From an uncultured Prevotellaceae bacterium (GTDB lineage Bacteria > Bacteroidota > Bacteroidia > Bacteroidales > Bacteroidaceae): a DNA stretch of 32,108 nt. Within the stretch, counting starts at the first letter, position 1, and the number at the start of each line of letters is the position of its first letter. Both the position numbers and the translations under genes were made by a program. The stretch covers positions 1 to 32,108 of the forward strand of contig ONAG01000045.1 of the NCBI GenBank assembly GCA_900315745.1, read 5' to 3'. The notes below the pieces were generated by a model. That model made no database searches and was not told the origin of the DNA. It was given only the letters and a program-made list of their open reading frames with translations. This document shows positions 1 to 6,683 of the stretch, one piece after another.

Positions 1-1350
1 AAACTACAATAACATGAACAAAGGTACACATTTTATCGGACAGCCGATGTATGGTCAGCTGATTTCTTTGCTTAACAAGTCAAAAATTCTCAAAATCAGC
101 CGTGAAAAGGGCGGCGAGAGGTATGTGAAGCACTTTGATGCGTGGCAGCATCTCGTAATCATGCTCTACGCGGTGATCAAGCGTTTCGACTCCCTTCGCG
201 AGATAACGGACTCCATGTTCCCTGAGGCGCGTAAGTTCTCACATCTTGGCATAAGCATGATGCCCCGCCGCAGCACCCTCTCTGACGCCAACGCCCGCAG
301 GCCGGAAAGCATCTTCGAGGAGACCTACAGGGATTTATATGCCTCCTACAAGGACGAGCTTTCCTCGGACAGCCGGAAACGCCAGACCCCCAAATGGCTT
401 GGCAGGCTGCAAATCATCGACTCCACGACCATCACGCTCTTCTCCAACCTCATATTCAAGGGCGTGGGCCGCCATCCGAAGACAGGAAAGAAGAAGGGCG
501 GCATAAAGGTCCATGCGAACATACACGCCAACGAGGGCGTGCCGTCCGACATCAGGTTCACTTCGGCCGCCACAAACGACAGTTTCATGCTCAAGCCGTC
601 CAATTACGAAGCGGGAGACCTGCTGGCCATGGACAGGGCGTACATCGACTACGCCAAGTTTGAGGAGCTGACCAGGCGTGGAGTGACGTATGTAACGAAG
701 ATGAAGAAGAACCTCGCCTACACAGTGGAGAGCGACACGATGTACATGTCGCCGAAGGGGCTGATGGAGCACAGGGTGCAGCACGTCACTTTCACCAAGC
801 GCGCCAAAGATGGAGGGGAGATTGTGCACCACGCAAGAATCGTCACATACGTTGACGTCAAGAAAACGAGGGCAAAACTGGTCTCGCTGTTGACCAACGA
901 CATGGAGATGGAGGCGGAGGATATAGTGGAGATTTTCAGAAAACGTTGGGAAATTGAGCTGATATTCAAACAGTTAAAACAAAATTTCCCATTGCGCTAC
1001 TTCTATGGCGAGAGTGCCAATGCCATCAAGATACAGATATGGGTGACGCTTATAGCAAACTTGCTGCTGATGGTCATGCAAAAGAGAATAAAGCGCTCAT
1101 GGAGCTTTTCTGGCATGGCCACCTTGTTCAGAATCATGCCCATGTACTATGTCAACTGCTACTCGTTCTTTGAAGAGCCGGAAAAGGACTGGCTGGCCAT
1201 ACTTGAAAAAGAAGAATATATTCCGCCGGAACGCTCGTTTTTTGACTAAGGGGCTTACTTTTTGAAAAACGAATCCGCAATGCCTGTTTATTGGCACTGC
1301 GGACACGTGTTCGGTCTGTTATTCATTTTTAGCGGACACCAATATTTTTT
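1..1350 (+). mobile_element. IS4-family insertion sequence (left end cut by window edge)
   Basis: The window opens 13 bases before the start codon of a complete IS4-type transposase, so the left terminal repeat lies outside or barely inside the window. The right end cannot be fixed. After the transposase stop at 1249, about 100 bases of non-coding sequence contain GCGGACAC twice (near 1302 and 1332), followed by an AT-rich run. The right boundary given is a guess around the second copy. No target duplication can be tested because the left flank is missing. Confidence 0.55.
14..1249 (+). CDS. IS4-family DDE transposase
   Basis: This 411-residue protein should cut and join the ends of its own insertion sequence. 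The N-terminal 70 residues resemble the DUF4372 domain found on Bacteroidetes IS4 transposases. A DDE catalytic core follows, with first Asp D136 in RLQIIDSTTI, second Asp D207 in LLAMDRAY, and the C-terminal block around RKRWEIELIFKQLK. This block fits the IS4 Y-(2)-R-(3)-E-(6)-K signature as F308, R311, E315, K322, with Phe replacing Tyr. Length is normal for the family and no frameshift or stop is seen, so the element may be active. The start is the first ATG, 13 bases from the window edge. The family assignment is confident; the exact IS name is not known. Confidence 0.93.
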   Translation: MNKGTHFIGQPMYGQLISLLNKSKILKISREKGGERYVKHFDAWQHLVIMLYAVIKRFDSLREITDSMFPEARKFSHLGISMMPRRSTLSDANARRPESIFEETYRDLYASYKDELSSDSRKRQTPKWLGRLQIIDSTTITLFSNLIFKGVGRHPKTGKKKGGIKVHANIHANEGVPSDIRFTSAATNDSFMLKPSNYEAGDLLAMDRAYIDYAKFEELTRRGVTYVTKMKKNLAYTVESDTMYMSPKGLMEHRVQHVTFTKRAKDGGEIVHHARIVTYVDVKKTRAKLVSLLTNDMEMEAEDIVEIFRKRWEIELIFKQLKQNFPLRYFYGESANAIKIQIWVTLIANLLLMVMQKRIKRSWSFSGMATLFRIMPMYYVNCYSFFEEPEKDWLAILEKEEYIPPERSFFD

Positions 1351-1553
1351 AACAAAAGGAGGGCGCGCCTATTTTGACACACCCTCTTTCATTATGCTCA
1401 TGCAGAGCATACATGTTGTCAACAAATTGGTGGACCTGACCTCCGTTAATCTGTGTGGCTTTACCGATTTCAGGGTATTGCCAGATTCGATGGAAAAAGA
1501 TAACTATGCACCGCAAAAGTTAAACCATACTGCACGAAACAATCGGATGCAAG
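1250..1553. other. Non-coding stretch right of the IS transposase
   Basis: This 304-base gap holds the presumed right end of the IS and the upstream region of the methyltransferase gene. No convincing gene is visible on either strand. A sequence reading GAGGGTGTGTCAAAAT on the minus strand (about 1372-1387) looks like the terminal repeat of some Bacteroidetes insertion sequences, so IS debris is possible. No clear TAnnTTTG promoter for the methyltransferase was found. Confidence 0.5.
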
Positions 1554-2216
1554 ATGAAAGACAAAATCAAGCAGTCTTACCGGACGAGCAAAAGTATCTA
1601 TGACGATGTGCTGACAAGAGGCACATGGTGGAGCCGACTCTACATGAATGTCTTCTGGGGAGGGTGCGATGACAATGAGATCGCCCGAAAAGTGCTTGCA
1701 TACATCCCTGATGACTTTCAAGGCAGGCTCCTTGACGTGCCTGTGGGTACGGCTGTGTTCACATATCAGAAATACGCACGGATGAAGAATGCTGATATCA
1801 CCTGCGTCGATTACAGCGGGGATATGCTTGAACAAGCCAGCAGCCGGTTCACTGATAACCACCTCCCCAACGTGATGACCATGAAGGGTGACGTGGGGGC
1901 ACTGCCGTTCGATGACGAACGGTTTGACATCGTGCTCAGCATGAACGGATTCCATGCCTTCCCTGACAAGGATAAGGCCTATTCCGAGGTTAACAGGGTG
2001 CTGAGGAAAGGCGGGAAGTTCATCGCCTGCTTCTATGTGAAGGGGCAGTCAAGGATCTCTGACTGGCTGGTGAAAACCGTCCTTGCCCGAAAAGGGTGGT
2101 TCACCCCTCCTTTTGAGACACCGGACCAGTTGCGTGTCCGTCTTGAGAGTGGCTATGACCTCAAAGAGTTCCATCTCGACCGGTCAATAGTTTATTTTCT
2201 CGCAGAGAAGAAATAA
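1554..2216 (+). CDS. Class I SAM-dependent methyltransferase (Methyltransf_11 type)
   Basis: This 220-residue cytosolic protein should transfer a methyl group from S-adenosylmethionine; the substrate cannot be read from the sequence. The Rossmann SAM-binding motif I is at residues 59-69 (LLDVPVGTAVF), an atypical version in which Pro-Val replace the first glycine spacing. An acidic residue follows at the end of strand beta-2 (ITCVDYS). Post-motif blocks include GDVGALPFDDERFDIVLSMN and the RVLRKGGKFI segment typical of UbiE-like enzymes. It converges with the metallo-hydrolase gene, with 30 bases between stops. A single gene with no clear promoter, it sits just downstream of an IS, so it may be accessory. 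Family confidence is high, function unknown. Confidence 0.85.
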   Translation: MKDKIKQSYRTSKSIYDDVLTRGTWWSRLYMNVFWGGCDDNEIARKVLAYIPDDFQGRLLDVPVGTAVFTYQKYARMKNADITCVDYSGDMLEQASSRFTDNHLPNVMTMKGDVGALPFDDERFDIVLSMNGFHAFPDKDKAYSEVNRVLRKGGKFIACFYVKGQSRISDWLVKTVLARKGWFTPPFETPDQLRVRLESGYDLKEFHLDRSIVYFLAEKK

Positions 2217-2246
2217 AGACCTGCTTTTGCTGAGATATTCCTTTTC

Positions 2247-3080
2247 TTATTCTTTTTCAGAATCCATCCCGCTTGATTCTTCAATCTCACGTCTGGTGCC
2301 GCAACAGAAGGCATGCAGCCGATCGCCCATTACTTTTTTCATAATGACGTAAGCAATGTCACCCGTGCAATGACTTGTGTGGAACACCGCCTGGGGATAG
2401 TTGTCTTTCAACCTCTGGGCAAGACTGAAAAGTTCATTTCTCGACTCATGACCATCCAGCAGGTGGAATCCCCCCACGACAGTGCTGACATGCCAGGGAC
2501 ATGCAGCCAGGATATTCTCCAATCCACTATGGGCGCAGCCAGTGAAAAGCAATCCGTCGATATAAAGAGCCAGCTCGTGGCGGAAATCATCGGGAATGTA
2601 ATTCCCCTCATCATCCTTGCAGTACAGATGCCGGTTGCCCTTGGGCTTGGGATAGGTCTGTGGAATATGAGCCATGACACGGATGCCGTCGGCGACCTCA
2701 CAGGTATGGTCCACCATGATGGACCTCTCCCCTATCCCCTCCGGCCATATCGTGGTGATGCTGTGCAGGTCATTTCTCATGGAAAAGAACTTTCCTTTTA
2801 CTGCCTCTGGAGAAGCAATGACTTTCGCTCTCTTGTTGATTTCCATGAAATGACGCAGACCTCCCGCATGGTCGCTGTGCCCATGGGATACGAAGACGTA
2901 ATCCACTATCCCGAGGTCGATGCCCATCCGCTTCGCATTGCGGATGAACACATCATTAGCTCCTGTGTCGAGCAGGATTCGATGGAGTCCCGTCTCCAAC
3001 AGGATGGACAATCCGTGCTCCGTCTGAAGTGACGGGTCCTTTGTGCGGTTGTCTGACAATACAGTCCATTTCATAAGCAT
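2247..3080 (-). CDS. MBL-fold metallo-hydrolase (COG1237-like)
   Basis: This 277-residue cytosolic protein has the metallo-beta-lactamase fold and probably binds two metal ions. The HxHxDH motif is at residues 66-71 (SHGHSDHAGG). Further candidate ligands are the His in FTGCAHSG, GGFHL and the HTSHC segment near the C-terminus. This pattern matches the COG1237 group, which includes archaeal and bacterial proteins annotated as dihydropterin ribofuranosyl-aminobenzene phosphate synthases; that annotation should not be taken as its activity here. The start is ATG at 3080; a second ATG two codons later is equally possible. A TAATTTTG box about 80 bases upstream may be its promoter. It is alone on its strand. 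Confidence 0.88.
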   Translation of the reverse strand: MLMKWTVLSDNRTKDPSLQTEHGLSILLETGLHRILLDTGANDVFIRNAKRMGIDLGIVDYVFVSHGHSDHAGGLRHFMEINKRAKVIASPEAVKGKFFSMRNDLHSITTIWPEGIGERSIMVDHTCEVADGIRVMAHIPQTYPKPKGNRHLYCKDDEGNYIPDDFRHELALYIDGLLFTGCAHSGLENILAACPWHVSTVVGGFHLLDGHESRNELFSLAQRLKDNYPQAVFHTSHCTGDIAYVIMKKVMGDRLHAFCCGTRREIEESSGMDSEKE

Positions 3081-3158
3081 TCCCTTTTCCCGTGTTATGC
3101 TTCCACCTTTCTCTCAATGTCGTTCAATTCAGAAAATGTAGATTGGCATATTTGCATG

Positions 3159-3166
3159 CAAAATTA
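3159..3166 (-). promoter_or_regulatory. Possible -7 promoter box for the MBL hydrolase
   Basis: On the minus strand this reads TAATTTTG, a match to the Bacteroidetes TAnnTTTG -7 consensus, 79 bases upstream of the hydrolase start. No good TTTG -33 partner is seen, so this is tentative. Confidence 0.45.
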
Positions 3167-3482
3167 CGCCTTTTCAATCAAAAAAACGTGTTTATGTCGT
3201 TCTTTAAAGAGATGGCCGATGAACATTGTCAATTGTCTTTCGACTTAAAGCTACAGGCTCTTTCCATAAGGTCACACCTGAACAAGTTCGACCCCATGGT
3301 CTCCAGAAGTTCAAGATTCAAGGATACCCCTTCACAAAAGAACCATGGACTAAGGAAAAACAACCAGACAAGAAAAAGAACACCACCCAAATATAAATCG
3401 TAATATCCAAAAGAATACCATCTCACAAAGAGACAATAAAAACCCCAAAAATGAGTTTTATAATATCATGGAATATTTTACG
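3167..3482. other. Gene-free stretch
   Basis: About 316 bases with no supported gene. Short open frames exist on both strands but have basic, low-complexity translations without recognisable motifs and no promoter or conserved start. I see no repeat or RNA structure. Confidence 0.5.
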
Positions 3483-3490
3483 TACCTTTG
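3483..3490 (+). promoter_or_regulatory. -7 promoter box upstream of the TraB/GumN remnant
   Basis: TACCTTTG matches the TAnnTTTG consensus exactly, 22 bases before the ATG of the decayed gene. The -33 region is T-rich but lacks a clean TTTG. The promoter may now serve the downstream acetyltransferase. Confidence 0.55.
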
Positions 3491-3512
3491 TCATCCAAAA
3501 TCAGGAATAACG

Positions 3513-3730
3513 ATGAAAAGGAAATCCATCATAGCCCTCTTCATTTTCGCCACCCTAACCGTCGATGTGCAGTTCCTCTTCCGCATTAGCGGCAATGGTC
3601 TTCCGGAACCATCGTACATGCTTGGCATCACACACGTGCTGTCCGCCTCTGAGCTGGTCACTTAATAGGTTAGCATGGCATCGTTCAGAAACTCTGCGAT
3701 GCAGGATATGAGGTGGAACAAATAAAATAG
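3513..3730 (+). pseudogene. TraB/GumN family protein, internally deleted remnant
   Basis: Two pieces of one protein are visible. The 5' piece (3513-3665) starts with a signal peptide and reads FLFRISGNGLPEPSYMLGITHVLS, which resembles the N-terminus of Bacteroidetes TraB/GumN (COG3735) proteins (LLWKISGNGL.KPSYIIGTHH). It then runs into TAA TAG. The 3' piece, in another frame (3674-3730), reads HGIVQKLCDAGYEVEQIK followed by a stop. This resembles the usual C-terminal strand of that family (GLI..L...GY.V..VK). Full members are roughly 280-300 residues, so some 220 or more residues are missing between the pieces. The family match is from memory of its motifs, not from an alignment. A promoter box upstream is intact. 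Confidence 0.65.
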
Positions 3731-3774
3731 AAATAAAGCAAATCCACAAAAGAACATAAAACACAAAAAAGACG

Positions 3775-4344
3775 ATGACAATACAAGAATTCAGAGATTA
3801 CATGGCATCGGGCAAGCCCGTCATTGGAGGTTCCGATGTTCACATGATGTTTCATCAGCTGTCGCAGGAGGCACTGAAGATAACGGCTGAGATCAACGGC
3901 AAATATCATACTCCTGAGGAACTGCACGATTTGTTGGAGCAGCTTTGGGGACGCGAGGTACCCAAGACGGTAGGAATGTTTCCGCCGTTCCATACCGACT
4001 GTGGCAAGAACACTGTTGTTGGTGAACGTGTTTTCATCAACATGGGCTGCAAGTTCCAGGACCAGGGAGGCATCACCATTGATGAGGGCGCACTCATAGG
4101 CCATAATGTCGTGCTTGCCACCATCAACCACGACCTTGCCCCCACCAAGCGACAGAGTATGAGCTATGCGCCTATCCACATTGGTAAGAACGTCTGGATT
4201 GGAGCCAATGCTACTGTCCTTGCAGGAGTGACCATCGGAGATGGAGCCGTTGTAGCTGCAGGCGCTGTGGTGACCAAGGATGTGGAACCCAACGCAATAG
4301 TTGGCGGAATACCTGCCAAGGTCATCAAAAAGATAGAAGTCTAA
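3775..4344 (+). CDS. Sugar/maltose O-acetyltransferase family protein (left-handed beta-helix)
   Basis: This 189-residue cytosolic enzyme of the MAT/GAT group should move an acetyl group from acetyl-CoA to a hydroxyl on a sugar or related compound. The N-terminal helical cap (1-60) is followed by hexapeptide repeats forming the left-handed beta-helix (about 75-180). The catalytic His is probably H119 in ATINHDLAP, and the C-terminal [11 protein letters not shown] loop is characteristic. The true acceptor is unknown; maa and lacA members are promiscuous. The start ATG at 3775 follows an A-rich leader. The gene lies 44 bases after the TraB remnant and 19 bases before the lipoprotein gene, so it may share a transcript with both. 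Confidence 0.9.
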   Translation: MTIQEFRDYMASGKPVIGGSDVHMMFHQLSQEALKITAEINGKYHTPEELHDLLEQLWGREVPKTVGMFPPFHTDCGKNTVVGERVFINMGCKFQDQGGITIDEGALIGHNVVLATINHDLAPTKRQSMSYAPIHIGKNVWIGANATVLAGVTIGDGAVVAAGAVVTKDVEPNAIVGGIPAKVIKKIEV

Positions 4345-4363
4345 ACAGATAAATCGGTATTAA

Positions 4364-4906
4364 ATGAGAAAAATACTGATAATATTGGGGATATTGTCCT
4401 TGACTTCGTGCGTCATCACATTTCCTGGAACAAGATACAAGCACCTTACAGAAGACCAAAAGAAAAGAGTAGTTGTCTGCAATGCGCCTATTGATAGCCT
4501 TACCAATGATGGCAATGTTTATCTGGTCACGATAGAACAGATGCAGAAGTTCTTAAATTCCAAAAATAGAGTGCTCATTTATGAATATGCGTCCTTTTGC
4601 CAATCTGAATATTGTGTGAATCCAGCTGTAATAGAAAATGAATGCACAAAGGCAGGTGTCCAGTTTTGCATAGTTTCAGTAAGTTACGAAGATGTTTTCA
4701 ACATTTCAGTTCAGAATACTCCAATATTGGCAATTGAGCCAACCATACTTGGAAAGAAAATCGGTAAAGATTGCAGTAAGGTTTTCTTTGACAAATTGAC
4801 AGGAAAGACATGGAAGACCCGAGGCTATGGCAGGTATTACTCTTACATAAAAGGCAAATTCAAGGGGTGCTATGATGATTATTCTGATGCCTTGACAGGC
4901 AATTAA
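4364..4906 (+). CDS. Hypothetical lipoprotein, possible thioredoxin-like fold
   Basis: This 180-residue protein has a lipoprotein signal peptide with lipobox LTSC (Cys16), so it is probably anchored in the outer or inner membrane facing the periplasm. The mature part has a strand ending in two cysteines, VLIYEYASFCQSEYC (C79 and C84, CX4C), two more cysteines (C94, C102), and a TPILAIEP segment whose Pro120 could be the cis-proline of a thioredoxin fold. That layout suggests a redox-like protein without a classic CXXC. This is inference from pattern only. Base composition is visibly more AT-rich than the neighbouring genes. It follows the acetyltransferase by 19 bases and ends before a strong hairpin. 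Confidence 0.75.
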   Translation: MRKILIILGILSLTSCVITFPGTRYKHLTEDQKKRVVVCNAPIDSLTNDGNVYLVTIEQMQKFLNSKNRVLIYEYASFCQSEYCVNPAVIENECTKAGVQFCIVSVSYEDVFNISVQNTPILAIEPTILGKKIGKDCSKVFFDKLTGKTWKTRGYGRYYSYIKGKFKGCYDDYSDALTGN

Positions 4907-4941
4907 ATTTCGATTCATCTGACTACCGTTTTCCCTACACG

Positions 4942-4981
4942 AAGGGTGGTTTTCCTACTAACGAATAGGGAAGCCACCCTT
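4942..4981 (+). terminator. Hairpin, probable terminator after the lipoprotein gene
   Basis: A 16-base stem (4942-4957 with 4966-4981, only G-U wobbles unpaired by Watson-Crick rules) closes an 8-base loop, 35 bases after the lipoprotein stop. The downstream side lacks a long T run, so termination is likely but not certain. Confidence 0.55.
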
Positions 4982-5023
4982 TCACTTTAGGCATAATCCT
5001 TTTCAAGGTCGTGAATTTCGCAC

Positions 5024-5031
5024 TACTTTTG
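5024..5031 (+). promoter_or_regulatory. -7 promoter box for the Asn/His-rich secreted protein
   Basis: TACTTTTG matches TAnnTTTG and lies 57 bases before the start codon at 5089. The -33 region is T-rich (CTTTTC around 4999-5004), about 20 bases upstream, without a perfect TTTG. Confidence 0.6.
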
Positions 5032-5088
5032 CAGTAGAAAACAAGAGATAAGAAACAAAAAGTTCAACCATCAAAAAACGATACGACT

Positions 5089-5889
5089 ATGAAGAAGATG
5101 ATGACCTTGGTGATGATGATGACGATAGCCATCTCCGCCGCAGCAATGCCGTACAACACCGCACGCAACGAGGCCCTCTTCCTTTCCGACAAGATGGCTT
5201 ACGAGCTCGGACTTACAGCAACACAATACGAGGCAGTGTATGAGATCAACCTCGACTACCTGCTCAACGTTGATACCCGCGCCGACGTATTCGGCTTCTG
5301 GTGGGAAGTTCGCAACCGCGACCTGCGCTATGTGCTCAGCACCTGGCAGTACGACCGCTTCATGGTCAGCGAGTGGTTCTACCGTCCCATCATCTGGACC
5401 AACGCAGGCGTGACATTCTCCATCTACACCCGTTACGGCAACGGAAGGATGTTCTTCGACCGTCCAACAGTGTTCGTGACATTCAAGGGTGGACACAGCC
5501 ATAAGGGTGCGAGTTTCTATAACGGACACCATTTCGACAAGCCCAACCCTCCAAAGGGCCATGGCAATGGAAATCACAACAACAATAACTGGAATCACAA
5601 CAACGGAAATCACAACAACAACGGAAATCACAACAACGGGAACTGGAGCCACAACGGCAACCACAACAATAATGGGAACCACAATGGCAACGGCAACCAC
5701 AACGGCAACGGCAACCGTCCCACGACGGGTAATGGAAACAACCACTCTGTTGGCGGTGGCTTCGGCAACACCAACCGCAGCGGATCGTCCACTACTCCCA
5801 GCCGCACCTTCGGCGCACCTTCTAACGGCAGCGTGGCCAGCAATGGCAACAATACTCCAAAGAGAGTCTTCGGCGGTGCCCGCAAGTAA
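5089..5889 (+). CDS. Secreted protein with Asn/His/Gly-rich repetitive tail
   Basis: This 266-residue protein begins with a Met-rich signal peptide (about 1-20, cleavage near AAA-MP). Residues 20-140 form a folded part rich in aromatic residues, with FWWEVRNRDLRYVL and SEWFYRPIIWTNAG. I recall similar N-terminal domains in other Prevotella/Bacteroides hypothetical proteins but know no function. Residues about 157-210 are a degenerate array of GNHNN, GNHNNN and GNGNHN units with interspersed Trp, then a Gly/Ser/Thr-rich linker ending in RVFGGARK. The many His residues could bind metal or make a flexible surface coat; this is inference. It has its own promoter and a strong terminator, so it is monocistronic. 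Confidence 0.85.
   Translation: MKKMMTLVMMMTIAISAAAMPYNTARNEALFLSDKMAYELGLTATQYEAVYEINLDYLLNVDTRADVFGFWWEVRNRDLRYVLSTWQYDRFMVSEWFYRPIIWTNAGVTFSIYTRYGNGRMFFDRPTVFVTFKGGHSHKGASFYNGHHFDKPNPPKGHGNGNHNNNNWNHNNGNHNNNGNHNNGNWSHNGNHNNNGNHNGNGNHNGNGNRPTTGNGNNHSVGGGFGNTNRSGSSTTPSRTFGAPSNGSVASNGNNTPKRVFGGARK
5563..5721 (+). repeat. In-frame low-complexity repeat encoding Gly-Asn-His-Asn units
   Basis: Degenerate tandem units of 12-18 bases built from GGAAATCACAACAAC encode GNHNN-like blocks. The 5' units are near identical, while the 3' units use different synonymous codons (GGCAACCACAAC). This points to older amplification followed by drift plus a more recent expansion. Unit lengths are multiples of three, so copy changes would preserve the frame. 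Confidence 0.85.
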
Positions 5890-5933
5890 GCTTACATCTA
5901 CATACACAGCATGGGCGACCATGATGCACTGAC

Positions 5934-5974
5934 AATCTCCACACCCTCGTCATTCCGGGTGTGGAGATTTTTTT
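5934..5974 (+). terminator. Rho-independent terminator after the Asn/His-rich protein
   Basis: A 13-base perfect stem (5934-5946 with 5957-5969) is followed at once by a run of T residues (5968-5974). Its arms match those of the terminator at 8695-8725. Confidence 0.9.
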
Positions 5975-6151
5975 ATCCTTTTCATAAAATCACCAGTTGG
6001 GGTGCAATTTGCAGGAAAGATGCGGCATCATAACATTGGAGTTGTATGTATTACAGAAAACCTTTATGGTCAGCTTGACAATTTGTAATGAAATGATTGT
6101 TTTTGGGAATGGATTTTATACATTTTGTTGAAATTATCGTCATTTTATATA

Positions 6152-6192
6152 CAAAGTGTCAGAAATATAATTAATATTAAATCAAAGTGACA
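6152..6192. promoter_or_regulatory. Direct repeat, candidate activator site for the PII-amt operon
   Basis: Two copies of CAAAGTGWCA begin 31 bases apart, about three helical turns, and end about 30 bases upstream of the -7 box. The GTGTCA and TGACAC cores also form an inverted pair. Position and spacing fit a dimeric regulator binding upstream of the -33 element. The regulator is unknown. Confidence 0.4.
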
Positions 6193-6223
6193 CGACAACG
6201 CTTATTTTCGTTTCATAATGTCG

Positions 6224-6231
6224 TACCTTTG
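6224..6231 (+). promoter_or_regulatory. -7 promoter box of the PII-amt-porin operon
   Basis: TACCTTTG is a perfect TAnnTTTG match 73 bases before the PII start codon. A T-rich TTTTCG stretch around 6205-6210 occupies the -33 area; it is an imperfect TTTG, as expected for a regulated promoter. Confidence 0.75.
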
Positions 6232-6304
6232 CACCGTCAATTGACAAAACGATGTCCCAAAGACATGGTTGAGTATAACAATTTTAAGGTAAAAGGAGAA
6301 AATT

Positions 6305-6652
6305 ATGAAAAGGATTGAAGCGATTATCCGTAAGACGAAGTTTGAGGATGTCAAGGAAGCACTGCTCCAGTCTGACATCAACTGGTTTGAGTATCACAAT
6401 GTGCACGGTATTGGACAAAGCCGTGAGGAGCGCATCTACCGTGGAGTCCAATATTCGACAGATGTGATAGAGCGTGTGGCACTAACCATCGTGTGCCGTG
6501 ACCAGTTTGTGGAGCCGACGGTGAAGGTGATATTGGATGTGGCACACACGGGCGAGGTAGGTGATGGCCGCATCTTTGTCAGCGAAATGATAGACACCTG
6601 GAGCATACGTACGGGTGAACACGGCGACACCGTATTGAGAGACAAGAAATAA
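6305..6652 (+). CDS. glnK: PII-family nitrogen regulatory protein
   Basis: This 115-residue PII signal protein senses 2-oxoglutarate and ATP/ADP and, given the neighbour, most likely docks on the ammonium channel to block it when nitrogen is plentiful. The T-loop region EERIYRGVQYSTD holds Y45 and Y50, which align with Y46 and Y51 of E. coli GlnK, so the uridylylation tyrosine position is kept. The C-terminal part has the family block TGEVGDGRIFV. Length is standard. An AAGGAG-like stretch precedes the ATG, unusual in this window. It is the first gene of the operon, with 31 bases to the transporter. The choice of glnK over glnB rests on linkage to amt. Confidence 0.93.
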   Translation: MKRIEAIIRKTKFEDVKEALLQSDINWFEYHNVHGIGQSREERIYRGVQYSTDVIERVALTIVCRDQFVEPTVKVILDVAHTGEVGDGRIFVSEMIDTWSIRTGEHGDTVLRDKK

Positions 6653-6683
6653 GTTGTAGGATAACTAAAAAAACTGAAAGATT

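Larger units (their letters stand above)
5975..6304. other. Regulatory region of the nitrogen operon
   Basis: This 330-base gene-free region lies between a terminator and the PII gene. It carries the operon promoter near 6203-6231 and a direct repeat, CAAAGTGTCA (6152-6161) and CAAAGTGACA (6183-6192), spaced 31 bases start to start. The rest (5975-6150) shows no gene and no clear structure. Confidence 0.6.

Noticed and set aside
335-832. 165-codon open frame on the minus strand inside the transposase
   Set aside because: It lies wholly opposite the transposase, has no family motif, and reflects the GC-rich codon pattern of the real gene.
1262-1603. 113-codon frame between transposase and methyltransferase
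   Set aside because: Crosses the IS end and overlaps the methyltransferase start in another frame; no recognisable sequence.
3092-3403. 103-codon plus-strand frame after the MBL hydrolase
   Set aside because: Basic low-complexity translation, no promoter or RBS, and no recognisable motif.
5560-5720. CRISPR-like array
   Set aside because: The repeats are in-frame coding units of varying length with no spacers and no cas genes nearby.
5071-5922. 283-codon Val-rich frame opposite the Asn/His-rich protein
   Set aside because: Repetitive Val/Ile runs are the reverse complement of the Asn/His repeat; no signal or promoter on that strand.
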